Origin: CAYRFE01 sp964423645 [NCBI: uncultured bacterium]
GTDB taxonomy: Bacteria; Macinerneyibacteriota; Macinerneyibacteria; Macinerneyibacteriales
Direction of reading: 5' to 3'
Assembly (NCBI GenBank): GCA_964423645.1
Contig: CAYRFE010000010.1
Location: 34,909 to 98,908 of the forward strand
DNA length: 64,000 nt
Position numbers and translations under genes: made by a program. The notes under the pieces are model-generated. The model searched no databases. It was not told where the DNA came from and worked only from the letters and a program-made list of their open reading frames with translations. Of the stretch, positions 8,730 through 18,011 are shown in pieces; positions within the stretch are counted from its first letter, which is position 1; each line of letters starts with the position of its first letter.

Positions 8730-9965
8730 TTAAGAATTCTGCAACTCGCGCATCACCGCTAAAAACTTTTCCGCAAGAATACTATATTCATGATGAAGGG
8801 TAACATATTTTTTCCCTGAATTCCCCATGACCACACGCTGCGCATCAGTATATTGCGCAAGCTTATGAATAGCATCCATTAATGATCCGATATCTTCGGG
8901 AGGAATTGATAGCCCGCAACCTGCCTCGCGCACATCGTCATTACCTGCATCAACGGCATGGATTATCGGTTTACCGGACATCATATAATCAATCAACTTA
9001 TTGGGTGAAATTCCGTATCGGTATAAAGGCGAATGCTTCCAACCAATATACAAGGCATCCATGGATGAAAGCAGATAGGGAATAGCTTTTTTAGGCACTG
9101 CATCCAGAAACAAAATATTGTCGGCATGATCGGCCTCACGCTGAAGGCGTTCTTTTTCCTGACCATGTCCGACCAACACAAAACCGATCTCGGGCATTCT
9201 CAGGGCGGCTTGAATAAAAGTATCCAAAGCATTTGCAACGCCGTGTTGGCCTGCATACCCGACAACAAATCGATTTTTTCGCCATTTTTTGTAGCACACG
9301 ACCATTTCTTCCGACAATGCAGCAGTGTCTTCGACCCAATCGCCACTATTTATACCATTTGGAATAATGTGCAGTTTGTGTAACGCAAGGCCGTGTTTTT
9401 CAACATGTTCATGCACTTTCGGTAAGATCGAAACAACTGCATCTGCATGCGCATAGGCATAATTTTCGGCATGTTGGCAAAGTATCATAAAAGGATGGTA
9501 TGGAGACATTTTGCCGACCTCTATGGGTGATAACGGCCACAGATCATGCAATTCAAAAATCAATTTCGCATGAGACAAATGTGAGATGTGATGTGCAACA
9601 TAGATATCCATGGGATATGTGCTGGAAGCAATGACCATATCCGGTTTGAATTCACGTATTATTTGTGCGGATAACCTGCGAAGTTTGAATAAAAAAGTGA
9701 AAATATTACGCACCCTACCGATACCGTTACCGGTATATGAAGGCGTATGAATCCAGTCATACTCTATAGAATCAATGATTTCCCGTGAACACAGTTTGGT
9801 TGTGGTATCAATAGACGGCTGATGCGCACGATAATGGGAATATGATGCGGCGATTATTCGTACGGCATGACCGGCATGTACCCATTGACGCGCTAAATAG
9901 TACGGACGATGCTCCATCCCTAATGACGGGGTTCCTGCATAGTGTTCAATATACAGAATATTCAC
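8730..9965 (-). CDS. Family 4 glycosyltransferase, WbuB-like
   Basis: A 411-residue GT-B enzyme. It begins MNILYIEHYAGTPSLGMEHRPYYLARQWVHAGH, a pattern typical of WbuB-type transferases of O-antigen loci that act on N-acetylated amino sugars. The C-terminal half shows VVGYAGQHGVANALDTFI, FVLVGHGQEKERLQRE and SPNKLIDYMMSGKPIIHAVDAGNDDV. The ATG is preceded by GAGGTG, and a TATAAT lies about 15 nt further upstream. It is co-directional with the GNAT gene at 9993-10598 (27-bp gap) and is probably transcribed after it. Confidence 0.85.
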   Translation of the reverse strand: MNILYIEHYAGTPSLGMEHRPYYLARQWVHAGHAVRIIAASYSHYRAHQPSIDTTTKLCSREIIDSIEYDWIHTPSYTGNGIGRVRNIFTFLFKLRRLSAQIIREFKPDMVIASSTYPMDIYVAHHISHLSHAKLIFELHDLWPLSPIEVGKMSPYHPFMILCQHAENYAYAHADAVVSILPKVHEHVEKHGLALHKLHIIPNGINSGDWVEDTAALSEEMVVCYKKWRKNRFVVGYAGQHGVANALDTFIQAALRMPEIGFVLVGHGQEKERLQREADHADNILFLDAVPKKAIPYLLSSMDALYIGWKHSPLYRYGISPNKLIDYMMSGKPIIHAVDAGNDDVREAGCGLSIPPEDIGSLMDAIHKLAQYTDAQRVVMGNSGKKYVTLHHEYSILAEKFLAVMRELQNS

Positions 9966-9992
9966 TGATTCACCTCGGTGTTCACATTATAT

Positions 9993-10598
9993 TCATATTG
10001 ACTTAATAAAAGTTATCTCTTTATCAGATGCACGTTGAGCTGAAAACCCCAGCTTTTCGTAAAATCTGACGCCGCGCGTATTATAATTTTTAACTGATAA
10101 CACGTATACGTGCTTATTGTGTTTAAGAAGTATCTTCTCAAATTCGCGCACCATTTCAGCGGCTCTTCCCCCGCCTTGATAATCCGGATGCATACAAATA
10201 GACAACAAAGTTGCCTCTTTCGGGTCCACCGCAGAAACAGGTGAAGGTTTTTGTCTTTTAAAAAAAGATCGTGTTTTTAGAAAAACTCGGCGATAGGCTT
10301 CTTTATTGAAAATTGCACATAAATATATCATTCGAATCGCCAAAAAAAACTTATTTTTTTTCTCAAAATCAGCTCGAGCGTGCGAACCGGTAAAATACCC
10401 CATAACAAATCCGACAATGCGATCTTTTTCAACCGCCACGATAAATAACTCATTATTCTCAATCATAAACTGCTCGTAATAACGATACAATAACGTTTTT
10501 CCCAAAGAGGTAAGAAAATATCCTTGAAAACACTCACAGTGAACTGATACGATATTCGAAAGATCAGCAAATGTAGCGACTCTGTAATTCACGTGCAT
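9993..10598 (-). CDS. GNAT-family N-acetyltransferase
   Basis: A 201-residue GNAT protein. The acetyl-CoA pyrophosphate-binding loop is HPDYQGGGRAAEMVREFE (about residues 137-154) and the closing beta/alpha pattern is YVLSVKNYNTRGVRFYEKLGF. Residues 65-115 are basic with an insert rich in Lys/Phe. It lies between a WbuB-like glycosyltransferase and the 4-amino-sugar operon at 10852, so it may N-acetylate the 4-amino sugar; that is inference from context. An RimI-like or unrelated small-molecule role is equally compatible with the fold. AAGGAG precedes the start. Confidence 0.75.
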   Translation of the reverse strand: MHVNYRVATFADLSNIVSVHCECFQGYFLTSLGKTLLYRYYEQFMIENNELFIVAVEKDRIVGFVMGYFTGSHARADFEKKNKFFLAIRMIYLCAIFNKEAYRRVFLKTRSFFKRQKPSPVSAVDPKEATLLSICMHPDYQGGGRAAEMVREFEKILLKHNKHVYVLSVKNYNTRGVRFYEKLGFSAQRASDKEITFIKSI

Positions 10599-10785
10599 GT
10601 ATGCTCTCCTTCATGAGTGAATGATTCTCCCGTTATAAAGAAACATATACTGTTCATCATACGCAGTATTGTATAAGACGTGCAAAACTTTGTCAAGAAG
10701 TATGAAAATTTACACAAACGCGATTTTTTAAAACCTTTTATCGGATATTACGTCGTTTTTTTGTCACGTTGCCGCACAAAGTTTC

Positions 10786-10814
10786 TTGAATTCTTTCATC
10801 AAATGGCATACAAT
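10786..10814 (+). promoter_or_regulatory. Promoter of the aminotransferase operon
   Basis: TTGAAT (10786-10791), 17-nt spacer, TACAAT (10809-10814). The leader would be about 30 nt and contains GGAGG before the ATG at 10852. The divergent GNAT gene starts 188 bp away. Confidence 0.65.
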
Positions 10815-10851
10815 CACAGCGGACGACAGGTCCTTAAAACGGAGGCAATTT

Positions 10852-12021
10852 ATGACACTCAAAAAAAGAGACACATTTCTCCCGTATGCCTTGCCATATA
10901 TGGACGAAAATGAGATCAATGAGGTAATCGACACCATTAAGTCGTGCTGGATTTCAAAAGGTCCAAAAACAATGGAATTTGAACGTCAATTTGCCGATTA
11001 TATCGGCGTAAAACACGCTATCGCCATGAATTCTTGTACAGCCGCCTTGCATATTGCCCTAGTGGCACGCGGCATTGGTGCGGGCGATGAGGTCATAACC
11101 ACACCGTTCACCTTTGTTTCATCCGCGAATATCATTATTCATGCAGGTGCAAAACCGGTTTTTGTCGATATCGATCCTGCCACATTCACGCTGTACCCGC
11201 AAAAGATCGAGGCTGCCATCACACCGCAGACAAAAGCGATCATACCGGTACATTATGCCGGGCATGCGTGCGATCTTGATCCGATTCGTGCTATAGCCAA
11301 AAAACACGGATTATTTTTATTGGAAGATGCAGCGCACGCCGTTGAAACCCGATATAAAGGCGCATTGATCGGCAATGGGGCTGATGCGACTGCATTTAGT
11401 TTTTATGCAACAAAAAATCTTGCGACCGGAGAAGGCGGTATGCTTACGACCGATGATGATGCGTTTGCCGAGAAAGCGCGGATTTACAGTTTACACGGTA
11501 TGAGCAGAAATGCATGGAACCGTTATTCAAAAGGCGGCTCATGGTTCTACGAAGTGTTATATCCGGGGTATAAATACAATATGACCGATATTCAGGCTGC
11601 CATGGGAATTCATCAATTACGGAAACTGCCTATTATGCAGGGTATCCGCAATAAAATTGCTTCACGCTACAATGAATCGTTCGGTGTTATGCCGGAGTTG
11701 GAAATCCCCGCATCGCTTTCATATACCACGCATGCATGGCATTTATATCCGTTACGCGTGAATGCCGAAAAAAGCGCCGTTGACCGCAACACATTGATCG
11801 ATATGCTGACAGAACGCAACATCGGCACAAGCGTTCACTTTATACCTGTTCACCTTCATCCGTATTATCGCGACACGTTTGGATACAAGCGCGGAGATTT
11901 CCCCGTTGCAGAACGTGAGTTTGATAAAGTATTGTCGTTACCGTTATACCCATCAATGACCGACGATGATGTAGCGTATGTGATAGATGCTGTCCAATCG
12001 ATAGTTCGAGGTGAGAAATAA
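10852..12021 (+). CDS. DegT/DnrJ/EryC1 (PglE/ArnB-like) sugar aminotransferase
   Basis: A 389-residue PLP enzyme. The PLP-binding lysine is K188 in SFYATKNLATGEGG; the upstream FLLEDAAHAVE carries the Asp that pairs with the PLP nitrogen, and PFTFVSSANIIIHAGAKPVFVDID is a family signature. These enzymes transfer an amino group from glutamate to a keto nucleotide sugar. Followed 5 bp later by a PglC-like transferase and then a PglF-like 4,6-dehydratase, it most likely aminates the 4-keto group of a UDP-4-keto-6-deoxy-HexNAc. The start at 10852 is chosen because of GGAGG 8 nt upstream; the frame extends further up to a TTG that is really the -35 box. Confidence 0.88.
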   Translation: MTLKKRDTFLPYALPYMDENEINEVIDTIKSCWISKGPKTMEFERQFADYIGVKHAIAMNSCTAALHIALVARGIGAGDEVITTPFTFVSSANIIIHAGAKPVFVDIDPATFTLYPQKIEAAITPQTKAIIPVHYAGHACDLDPIRAIAKKHGLFLLEDAAHAVETRYKGALIGNGADATAFSFYATKNLATGEGGMLTTDDDAFAEKARIYSLHGMSRNAWNRYSKGGSWFYEVLYPGYKYNMTDIQAAMGIHQLRKLPIMQGIRNKIASRYNESFGVMPELEIPASLSYTTHAWHLYPLRVNAEKSAVDRNTLIDMLTERNIGTSVHFIPVHLHPYYRDTFGYKRGDFPVAEREFDKVLSLPLYPSMTDDDVAYVIDAVQSIVRGEK

Positions 12022-12026
12022 CCATT

Positions 12027-12638
12027 ATGCCTTCTAATACGACGCTTTGTTTTAAACGGGCCTTTGATTGTTGCGTATCTTTTCTCGCGATCATCTTTTT
12101 TTCCCCGCTTCTTGTGATCACCGGTATAGCAGTTGCCCTCACATCGAAGGGGCCGGTGTTTTTTACTCAAATTCGTGTAGGAAAAATGGGGGAGCATTTC
12201 AAGATATTAAAATTCCGCACAATGGTACAAAATGCCGAAAAGATCGGTAAACAGATCACGGTTGGTAATGATTCGCGCGTCACCGGGATCGGAGCGATCC
12301 TTCGCGCGTCAAAACTTGACGAACTCCCGCAGTTGTTTAATATTTTTATCGGTCATATGAGTTTTGTCGGCCCAAGGCCTGAAGTGCCGCGATATGTCGC
12401 ATTATATACGGACGAGCAACGTTCTGTTCTGTCTGTGAAACCGGGGCTTACTGACATTGCGTCAATAACCTATCGGCATGAAAGCGAACTGCTTGCTGAA
12501 TCCTCTGATCCCGAATACACGTATATACATGAAATAATGCCACGCAAAATTGAGCTTAATCAAAACTATATCGCGACAATGTCCATTTTTAATGATATCA
12601 TCCTTCTGCTGAAAACGGTGTGGGCAGTGCTCCACTAG
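12027..12638 (+). CDS. PglC-like sugar-1-phosphate transferase (small monotopic form)
   Basis: A 203-residue bacterial sugar transferase, the minimal PglC-size form. One N-terminal reentrant hydrophobic helix (CFKRAFDCCVSFLAIIFF) is followed by the catalytic core: VFFTQIRVGKMGEHFKILKFRTM (about residues 46-68), SKLDELPQLFNIFIGHMSFVGPRP (about 92-115). It would load the amino sugar onto undecaprenyl phosphate. It sits between its probable suppliers, the aminotransferase (5-bp gap) and the dehydratase (7-bp gap). The window thus encodes two different initiating transferases, this one and the polytopic one at the left edge. Confidence 0.9.
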   Translation: MPSNTTLCFKRAFDCCVSFLAIIFFSPLLVITGIAVALTSKGPVFFTQIRVGKMGEHFKILKFRTMVQNAEKIGKQITVGNDSRVTGIGAILRASKLDELPQLFNIFIGHMSFVGPRPEVPRYVALYTDEQRSVLSVKPGLTDIASITYRHESELLAESSDPEYTYIHEIMPRKIELNQNYIATMSIFNDIILLLKTVWAVLH

Positions 12639-12645
12639 GAGAAAC

Positions 12646-14490
12646 ATGAAACGTATCGCAAAAAGTTCATTCCTTCCCGTTATTGATGTGATATTGATCA
12701 ATATCGCATTTTTTGCCGCATTACTTATTCGTTACGACGGGCGTTTTTCAACAATTCACACGCAATATATTGAAGCATATACAACTGTCACCTTTTTTAT
12801 CATCTTAATTTGCACAAAACTGCTCACTTTCGCTTTTTTTCGCTTATATAATAGCCTTTGGAAATATGCAAGTATTGAAGAAGGAATGCGTATTATCGCT
12901 GCTGTTATTGTAGGAAATCTCTTTTTTATCAGCAGTTTATATCTGCTCCAGATACATTTTCCACGGAGCGTTTATCTTTTAACACCGATCTTTGATATCA
13001 TTTTTATCGGCGGTGTACGCTTCAATTACCGTATGTTACGACATCTTCATACAAAAACATTTAAGAAAAAAAATCCCGAACGAAAGAATGTCTGTATAAT
13101 CGGAGGTGGCGAAGCAGGTGCGATGGTCATTCGGGAGATTCGTAACCATGTCAACTTGAATATGTCTCCGACAGCGATCATAGACGATGACAAAAAAAAG
13201 CACGGGCAACAGATCAACGGCATACCCATCGTGGGAGGACGTGATACAATCAACGAAACAGTGACACGATACGGGATCGATATAATTATCATCGCGGTAC
13301 CCTCTGCCCCCCCGCTCGAGATTCGACATTTGATCGAATTATGTAACACAACATCATGTAAAATCAAAATTCTCCCCGGTATATATGAGATCATAACAGG
13401 GGATGTCTCTTTCGATCAAATTCGCGACGTACAAATCGAAGACCTTTTGGGACGTGCCCCTGTTGTGTTGGACAATGACGAACTTGAAGCATTTCTATCA
13501 AATAAAAGAATTTGCGTTACCGGGGGTGGGGGATCGATCGGCGCTGAGTTGTGCCGGCAAATTGCTCGTTTTCATCCTGAGGAGATCATCATACTTGATT
13601 CATATGAGAACAGCGCTTATGATCTTGAAAACGAACTTAAAAGAACATTTCCTGCACTTCATTTATCTGTGGTGATCGCTTCCGTTCGCGATAAAGAGCG
13701 TATGATTTCGGTCTTTACCGCACTCAAACCACACGTGGTCTTTCATGCTGCCGCTCACAAACACGTTCCCCTTATGGAGCACAATCCGTCAGAAGCAATA
13801 AAGAACAATGTTTTCGGCACTATCAATACGATCGAGGCGGCAGTCGCGGTCAATACGGAAAAATTTGTACTCATTTCTACTGACAAAGCGGTGAACCCCA
13901 CTAATGTAATGGGCACCACAAAGCGAATATGTGAAATGGCAGTACAGGCATACAACGGAAAAAGCTCAACCGAATTTGTCGCGGTCCGGTTCGGAAATGT
14001 CTTAGGAAGTAACGGAAGCGTGATCCCGTTGTTTAAACGCCAGATCGAAACAGGCGGCCCTATCACCGTTACTCATCCTGATATTATTCGGTATTTCATG
14101 ACTATTCCGGAAGCGGCACAACTCGTACTGCAAGCCGGAGCTATGGCGCAAGGCGGAGAAGTATTTATTCTCGATATGGGTGAACCTGTTAAAATCGTTG
14201 ATCTCGCACGAAATTTGATAAAACTCTCAGGGCTTGAACCCGACATTGATATTCGTATCGAATTTACAGGGTTACGACCGGGGGAAAAGTTATATGAAGA
14301 ACTACTTCTTGCAGAAGAAGGAATTGAAAAAACACGTATCGATAAGATTTTTATCGGAAATCAGATCGCACCTGATTATCAACAATTCCATGCACATTTA
14401 GCCAATTTATCGACAATAGTAAATGCCGATACCGAGACCATCATACAAACATTACAAGAAATTGTTCCGACCTATACACCGAAAAAGTAA
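12646..14490 (+). CDS. PglF/CapD-like nucleotide-sugar 4,6-dehydratase, membrane-bound
   Basis: A 614-residue protein. Four transmembrane segments (about residues 8-110) precede a Rossmann domain VCIIGGGEAGAMVIREI (about 147) and the SDR-type catalytic domain opening ICVTGGGGSIGAELCRQI (about 287). The catalytic stretch STDKAVNPTNVMGTTKR has Met where short SDR enzymes have Tyr, as in PglF-type UDP-GlcNAc 4,6-dehydratases. The expected product is UDP-2-acetamido-4-keto-2,6-dideoxyhexose, substrate of the aminotransferase at 10852. AGGAG precedes the ATG. It is the last gene of the three-gene operon. Confidence 0.9.
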   Translation: MKRIAKSSFLPVIDVILINIAFFAALLIRYDGRFSTIHTQYIEAYTTVTFFIILICTKLLTFAFFRLYNSLWKYASIEEGMRIIAAVIVGNLFFISSLYLLQIHFPRSVYLLTPIFDIIFIGGVRFNYRMLRHLHTKTFKKKNPERKNVCIIGGGEAGAMVIREIRNHVNLNMSPTAIIDDDKKKHGQQINGIPIVGGRDTINETVTRYGIDIIIIAVPSAPPLEIRHLIELCNTTSCKIKILPGIYEIITGDVSFDQIRDVQIEDLLGRAPVVLDNDELEAFLSNKRICVTGGGGSIGAELCRQIARFHPEEIIILDSYENSAYDLENELKRTFPALHLSVVIASVRDKERMISVFTALKPHVVFHAAAHKHVPLMEHNPSEAIKNNVFGTINTIEAAVAVNTEKFVLISTDKAVNPTNVMGTTKRICEMAVQAYNGKSSTEFVAVRFGNVLGSNGSVIPLFKRQIETGGPITVTHPDIIRYFMTIPEAAQLVLQAGAMAQGGEVFILDMGEPVKIVDLARNLIKLSGLEPDIDIRIEFTGLRPGEKLYEELLLAEEGIEKTRIDKIFIGNQIAPDYQQFHAHLANLSTIVNADTETIIQTLQEIVPTYTPKK

Positions 14491-14559
14491 TTAAGAATCG
14501 GTCTGACTCCCACACAATATACTGAGAGATCATATTCTCTCGTTATAAAAAACAATATC

Positions 14560-14588
14560 TTGCCTAAAAGCATTTTTCAGGATATACT
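14560..14588 (+). promoter_or_regulatory. Promoter with very short leader for the amidohydrolase
   Basis: TTGCCT (14560-14565), 17-nt spacer, TATACT (14583-14588). The ATG at 14599 is 10 nt after the -10 box, so the leader would be only about 3-4 nt. No ribosome site is visible. Confidence 0.6.
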
Positions 14589-14598
14589 CTCTTTCGTT

Positions 14599-16074
14599 AT
14601 GGCAAAAATTCACTATACAAATGGTCACGTATACACCGCATCACGCGGTTTTATTAAAGATTTTTATGTTCATGATGGTGTATTCTCATCTTCTCCCGTC
14701 GGCACTGCGAAAACGATTGATCTGCGCGGTGCTACCGTTGTTCCCGGCTTTATCGACTCGCATACGCATATTTTATCTGCGGGATTGAATACACTTGGAC
14801 TTGATTGTCGTCCCTTCACCACGTTAAGTGATCTTTTAGGGGAAATTGCTGACTATTGCTCCGCACATGCCCACAACAGTGTCTTATTTGCATATGGATT
14901 TGATGAATCAGTGTTGAGTGAAAAGCGCTTTCCTACGCCGGAAGAGTTACGTGATGTTACCGGAACCTTGCCGTTTTTCATCAAACGTGTCGATATGCAT
15001 TCGATGATGGTAAATACTACATTTGAACGTGAATATAACGTCAAATCAGACAACGGTATCATTCGCGGCTTAGAATATGATGCTGTTATCGTTAAAACCC
15101 AAAAACGATTTTCCGACAGTGAACGATATGAAGCCCTTCGCGTTATGGAGAAAAAAGCATATGCCGCAGGAATCACCGCGCTTCACACTATGGAAGGATA
15201 CTTGGATGATTATACAGCGATTGACTTTCATCTCAAATATCGCGGAACTCCGGGTATCGACTATATTGTATATCCCCAAGTAATGAATGTCGCCGGAATG
15301 AAAACCCGTGGATTCGATCGAATAGGCGGATGTATTCTTCTTGACGGCTCACTTGGCTCACGTACCGCAGCGATCACAGGGGACTATTCAGACGATCCCG
15401 GAAACAATGGGCGTTTATATCTAAACGATGATGAACTGTATACATTTGCTGAAGAAGCGCATCTCGAAGGTATGCAATTAAGTTTTCATGCAATCGGTGA
15501 CCGCGCGGTGCATCAAATTGCGAATGTGTATGAAAAATTATTGTCACGACATCCGCGTGCCGACCATCGTCACCGTATTGAACATGCAATTCTTATTCAA
15601 GATAAGGACTTTGAGCGCTTGGCTCGACTGGGAATTTGGCTCGACTATCAACCGATTTTTGAATATTTGTGGGGAGGCTTTAATAAACTTTATCATGCTC
15701 GAGTGGGAGACGCGCGTGTCCCCTTACTCCATAGATTACGTACGACACAATGTTTCGAAATACCTTTTGCATTCGGGTCTGATTGCGATGTTACCGTGCT
15801 TAATCCGCTTGCCGGTATTCACGGAGCCGTTAATCGAGAAATAACCGAAGAAGCGATAACGGTAGAATCGGCGGTGAACGCATTTACTATAGACGCAGCA
15901 AAGATCGGATTTGGCGAATCCGCCTTAGGGTCAATCGATGATGGAAAATATGCCGACTTTACACTGCTTGAACGAGATATCTTTTCAAATCCAGCGACCA
16001 TTAAAGACTGCTCCATTAGCGCCGTATATAAAAAAGGTGAATGCGTATTCGGTTGTATTGACACGATAGTATAA
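14599..16074 (+). CDS. YtcJ-like metal-dependent amidohydrolase
   Basis: A 491-residue Amidohydro_3-type protein. The metal-binding HxH is in VPGFIDSHTHI (H55, H57). Later motifs are CILLDGSLGSRTAAITGDY, LSFHAIGDRAV (His ligand), HRIEHA and FGSDCDVTVLNPLAGI (Asp). The C-terminal beta-sandwich ends with GSIDDGKYADFTLLERDIF, as in this family. Members hydrolyse amides, formamides or cyclic ureides; the substrate here is not predictable. The start at 14599 is chosen from the promoter position; an upstream TTG in frame coincides with the -35 box. It is probably co-transcribed with the M20 peptidase 23 bp downstream. Confidence 0.85.
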   Translation: MAKIHYTNGHVYTASRGFIKDFYVHDGVFSSSPVGTAKTIDLRGATVVPGFIDSHTHILSAGLNTLGLDCRPFTTLSDLLGEIADYCSAHAHNSVLFAYGFDESVLSEKRFPTPEELRDVTGTLPFFIKRVDMHSMMVNTTFEREYNVKSDNGIIRGLEYDAVIVKTQKRFSDSERYEALRVMEKKAYAAGITALHTMEGYLDDYTAIDFHLKYRGTPGIDYIVYPQVMNVAGMKTRGFDRIGGCILLDGSLGSRTAAITGDYSDDPGNNGRLYLNDDELYTFAEEAHLEGMQLSFHAIGDRAVHQIANVYEKLLSRHPRADHRHRIEHAILIQDKDFERLARLGIWLDYQPIFEYLWGGFNKLYHARVGDARVPLLHRLRTTQCFEIPFAFGSDCDVTVLNPLAGIHGAVNREITEEAITVESAVNAFTIDAAKIGFGESALGSIDDGKYADFTLLERDIFSNPATIKDCSISAVYKKGECVFGCIDTIV

Positions 16075-16097
16075 CACATATTAACGGAGGTATTCGT

Positions 16098-17414
16098 ATG
16101 CAACAATGGTTTAATACCCATAAACAAGAAATTTTTGATGACCTCAAAGGTCTTATCGCTATTCAGAGCTTAGAATCTCCAGAAAAACCCGGCGCACCGT
16201 TTGGTGATAATGTTGCAAAAGCATTAAAATATTGTCTTGCCTTAAGCGAACAATTCGGTTTTAAAGCGATCAATCTTGATGAAAAAGTAGGCTACGCTGA
16301 ATGGGGTGAAGGAGAAAAAACATTTGCGATCCTTGCGCACGTTGATATTGTTCCGGAAGGTACCGGGTGGACCACAGACCCGTTAATCCTTGCTGAGCGC
16401 GACGGCAAATGGTTTGCTCGCGGTGTGTTGGATGATAAAGGTCCATGCATTGCCGCACTTTATGTAATGCGTTATTTAAAGGAAATCGGTATAATCCCCT
16501 CCATGAAAGTACGCTTAATTTTCGGTACAAACGAAGAGACCGGCATGGAATGCATCAAACACTACCTTTCCTGTGAACCGATGCCGGATTATGGGATCAC
16601 GCCTGACGCAAGCTTTCCGCTTATATACGCCGAAAAAGGGATCACCAGTTATGAATTTTTGCGTACGGACAAACACCCGGATATAATATCGCTGAAAGGC
16701 GGAACAGCAGCCAATATGGTTCCGGCGTATGCCGAAGCAGTGATAAAAGGGAATTATACGTTCAAACCTGCAGAATCCGTAACTATCACCACGCAACCTG
16801 ACGGTACGTTTAAAATCAGTGCAACAGGGAAATCCGCTCATGCCAGTTTGCCTGGACACGGAGTGAATGCGATATCCATTCTTTTGATGTATTTATCTGA
16901 TTATATCGAATCACCATTCATTAACTTTTACTACGATCGAATCGGTATGGATTATTATGGCGAAAAAATAGGGGTTGCATTTGAAGACGAAAGCGGTAAA
17001 TTAACATTGAACACCGGGGTATTAAGCGATGACGGTATAATCGTGAATATACGATATCCGGTTACGTTTAACAATTCCACCATTGAACGACAATTTTCTC
17101 ATGCGATTTTACCATTTTCAGGGATGAAAGTTGAGTGTAAAGGTAATTCGCTCCCTCTCTATGTCCCCAAAGACAGCCTCTTGGTACAAAAACTTCTTGC
17201 CGCCTATCAAAAAGTCACCGGCGACACCACAAGCGTTCCCCTTGCAATAGGCGGAGGTACGTATGCACGTGCATTAAAAAACGCAGTTGCATTTGGTCCG
17301 GTTTTCCCCGGAGAAGAAGAAACAGCACATCAAAAAGATGAATATATATCTGTAGAAAGTTTCAAGAAAACAATGATTATTTATGCTGAAGCATTGCAAA
17401 GTTTAGTAATCTGA
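16098..17414 (+). CDS. M20-family metallopeptidase, PepV-like dipeptidase
   Basis: A 438-residue M20 peptidase. Zinc ligands and catalytic residues are visible: H81 and D83 in ILAHVDIVPEG, the bridging Asp in ARGVLDDKGP (about 112), and the glutamates of FGTNEETGM (E146/E147). The lid domain starts around residue 190 and includes GKSAHASLPGHGVNAI. The HVDVVPxG and NEETG forms match PepV/DapE-like dipeptidases, suggesting cytoplasmic dipeptide cleavage. GGAGG precedes the ATG. The cyclic-nucleotide-binding protein follows 16 bp after the stop. Confidence 0.88.
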   Translation: MQQWFNTHKQEIFDDLKGLIAIQSLESPEKPGAPFGDNVAKALKYCLALSEQFGFKAINLDEKVGYAEWGEGEKTFAILAHVDIVPEGTGWTTDPLILAERDGKWFARGVLDDKGPCIAALYVMRYLKEIGIIPSMKVRLIFGTNEETGMECIKHYLSCEPMPDYGITPDASFPLIYAEKGITSYEFLRTDKHPDIISLKGGTAANMVPAYAEAVIKGNYTFKPAESVTITTQPDGTFKISATGKSAHASLPGHGVNAISILLMYLSDYIESPFINFYYDRIGMDYYGEKIGVAFEDESGKLTLNTGVLSDDGIIVNIRYPVTFNNSTIERQFSHAILPFSGMKVECKGNSLPLYVPKDSLLVQKLLAAYQKVTGDTTSVPLAIGGGTYARALKNAVAFGPVFPGEEETAHQKDEYISVESFKKTMIIYAEALQSLVI

Positions 17415-17430
17415 AAGGATGATCCAACGA

Positions 17431-17886
17431 ATGCGTGCCAATAACTATGTGAATGAAAATCTTTTTAAAGAATTTGAAAAGGTTGATTTTTTCAACTCGC
17501 TCAATTATGAAGATATTGAATGGATTCTCATGCGGGGTGATATGACAATTATTCCCCCGCATGTGCACCTTATTGAAGAAAATACATCAGGAAAAGATTT
17601 TTACATACTCCTTGATGGAGAAATGTCTGTGTATCAATCTGTTAATAATAAACGGATCGATATACTTACCCTTACCGCAGGAGCGATCATAGGTGAAATT
17701 GGCGCTCTTTTACATTTAAAACGAACCGCAACGGTTGAAGCCCTCACTGAATGCGTGGTCTTGCGTTATACGGATGCGCTTTTTTCTGAAACTGAGCATA
17801 TGAAACCGACTCTCGGAAATGCATTATACCGAAATGTAATCTCAATACTTATTCATCGATACGCGATCACCAAAAAAGATGAATGA
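17431..17886 (+). CDS. Cyclic nucleotide-binding domain protein
   Basis: A protein of about 151 residues that is essentially one cNMP-binding (CRP-type) beta-barrel without an HTH. It shows NSLNYEDIEWIL, GKDFYILLDGEMSVYQ, ITLT-like strands and a phosphate-binding cassette region GAIIGEIGALLHLKRTATVEAL (about residues 85-106). The canonical RTATV follows GE-x-GAL, so cNMP binding is plausible. It would be a stand-alone sensor or regulatory subunit. An ATG 12 nt upstream (17419) directly abuts AAAGG, so 17431 is preferred. It is downstream of the M20 peptidase, probably in the same operon. Confidence 0.75.
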   Translation: MRANNYVNENLFKEFEKVDFFNSLNYEDIEWILMRGDMTIIPPHVHLIEENTSGKDFYILLDGEMSVYQSVNNKRIDILTLTAGAIIGEIGALLHLKRTATVEALTECVVLRYTDALFSETEHMKPTLGNALYRNVISILIHRYAITKKDE

Positions 17887-17959
17887 ACAGTCGTTGTCAG
17901 CATACAACCGTACTATGTTCGATCTCAAAATTTAATTAATTTTTTATTGTTCGCCCCCC

Positions 17960-17988
17960 TTGCACAATGTGGTTTTTTTGTGTACTAT
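17960..17988 (+). promoter_or_regulatory. Promoter of the PPi-phosphofructokinase gene
   Basis: TTGCAC (17960-17965), 17-nt spacer, TACTAT (17983-17988), then a short leader with AGGAGG before ATG 18012. Confidence 0.6.
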
Positions 17989-18011
17989 CACTGTAGCACA
18001 AGGAGGACAAC

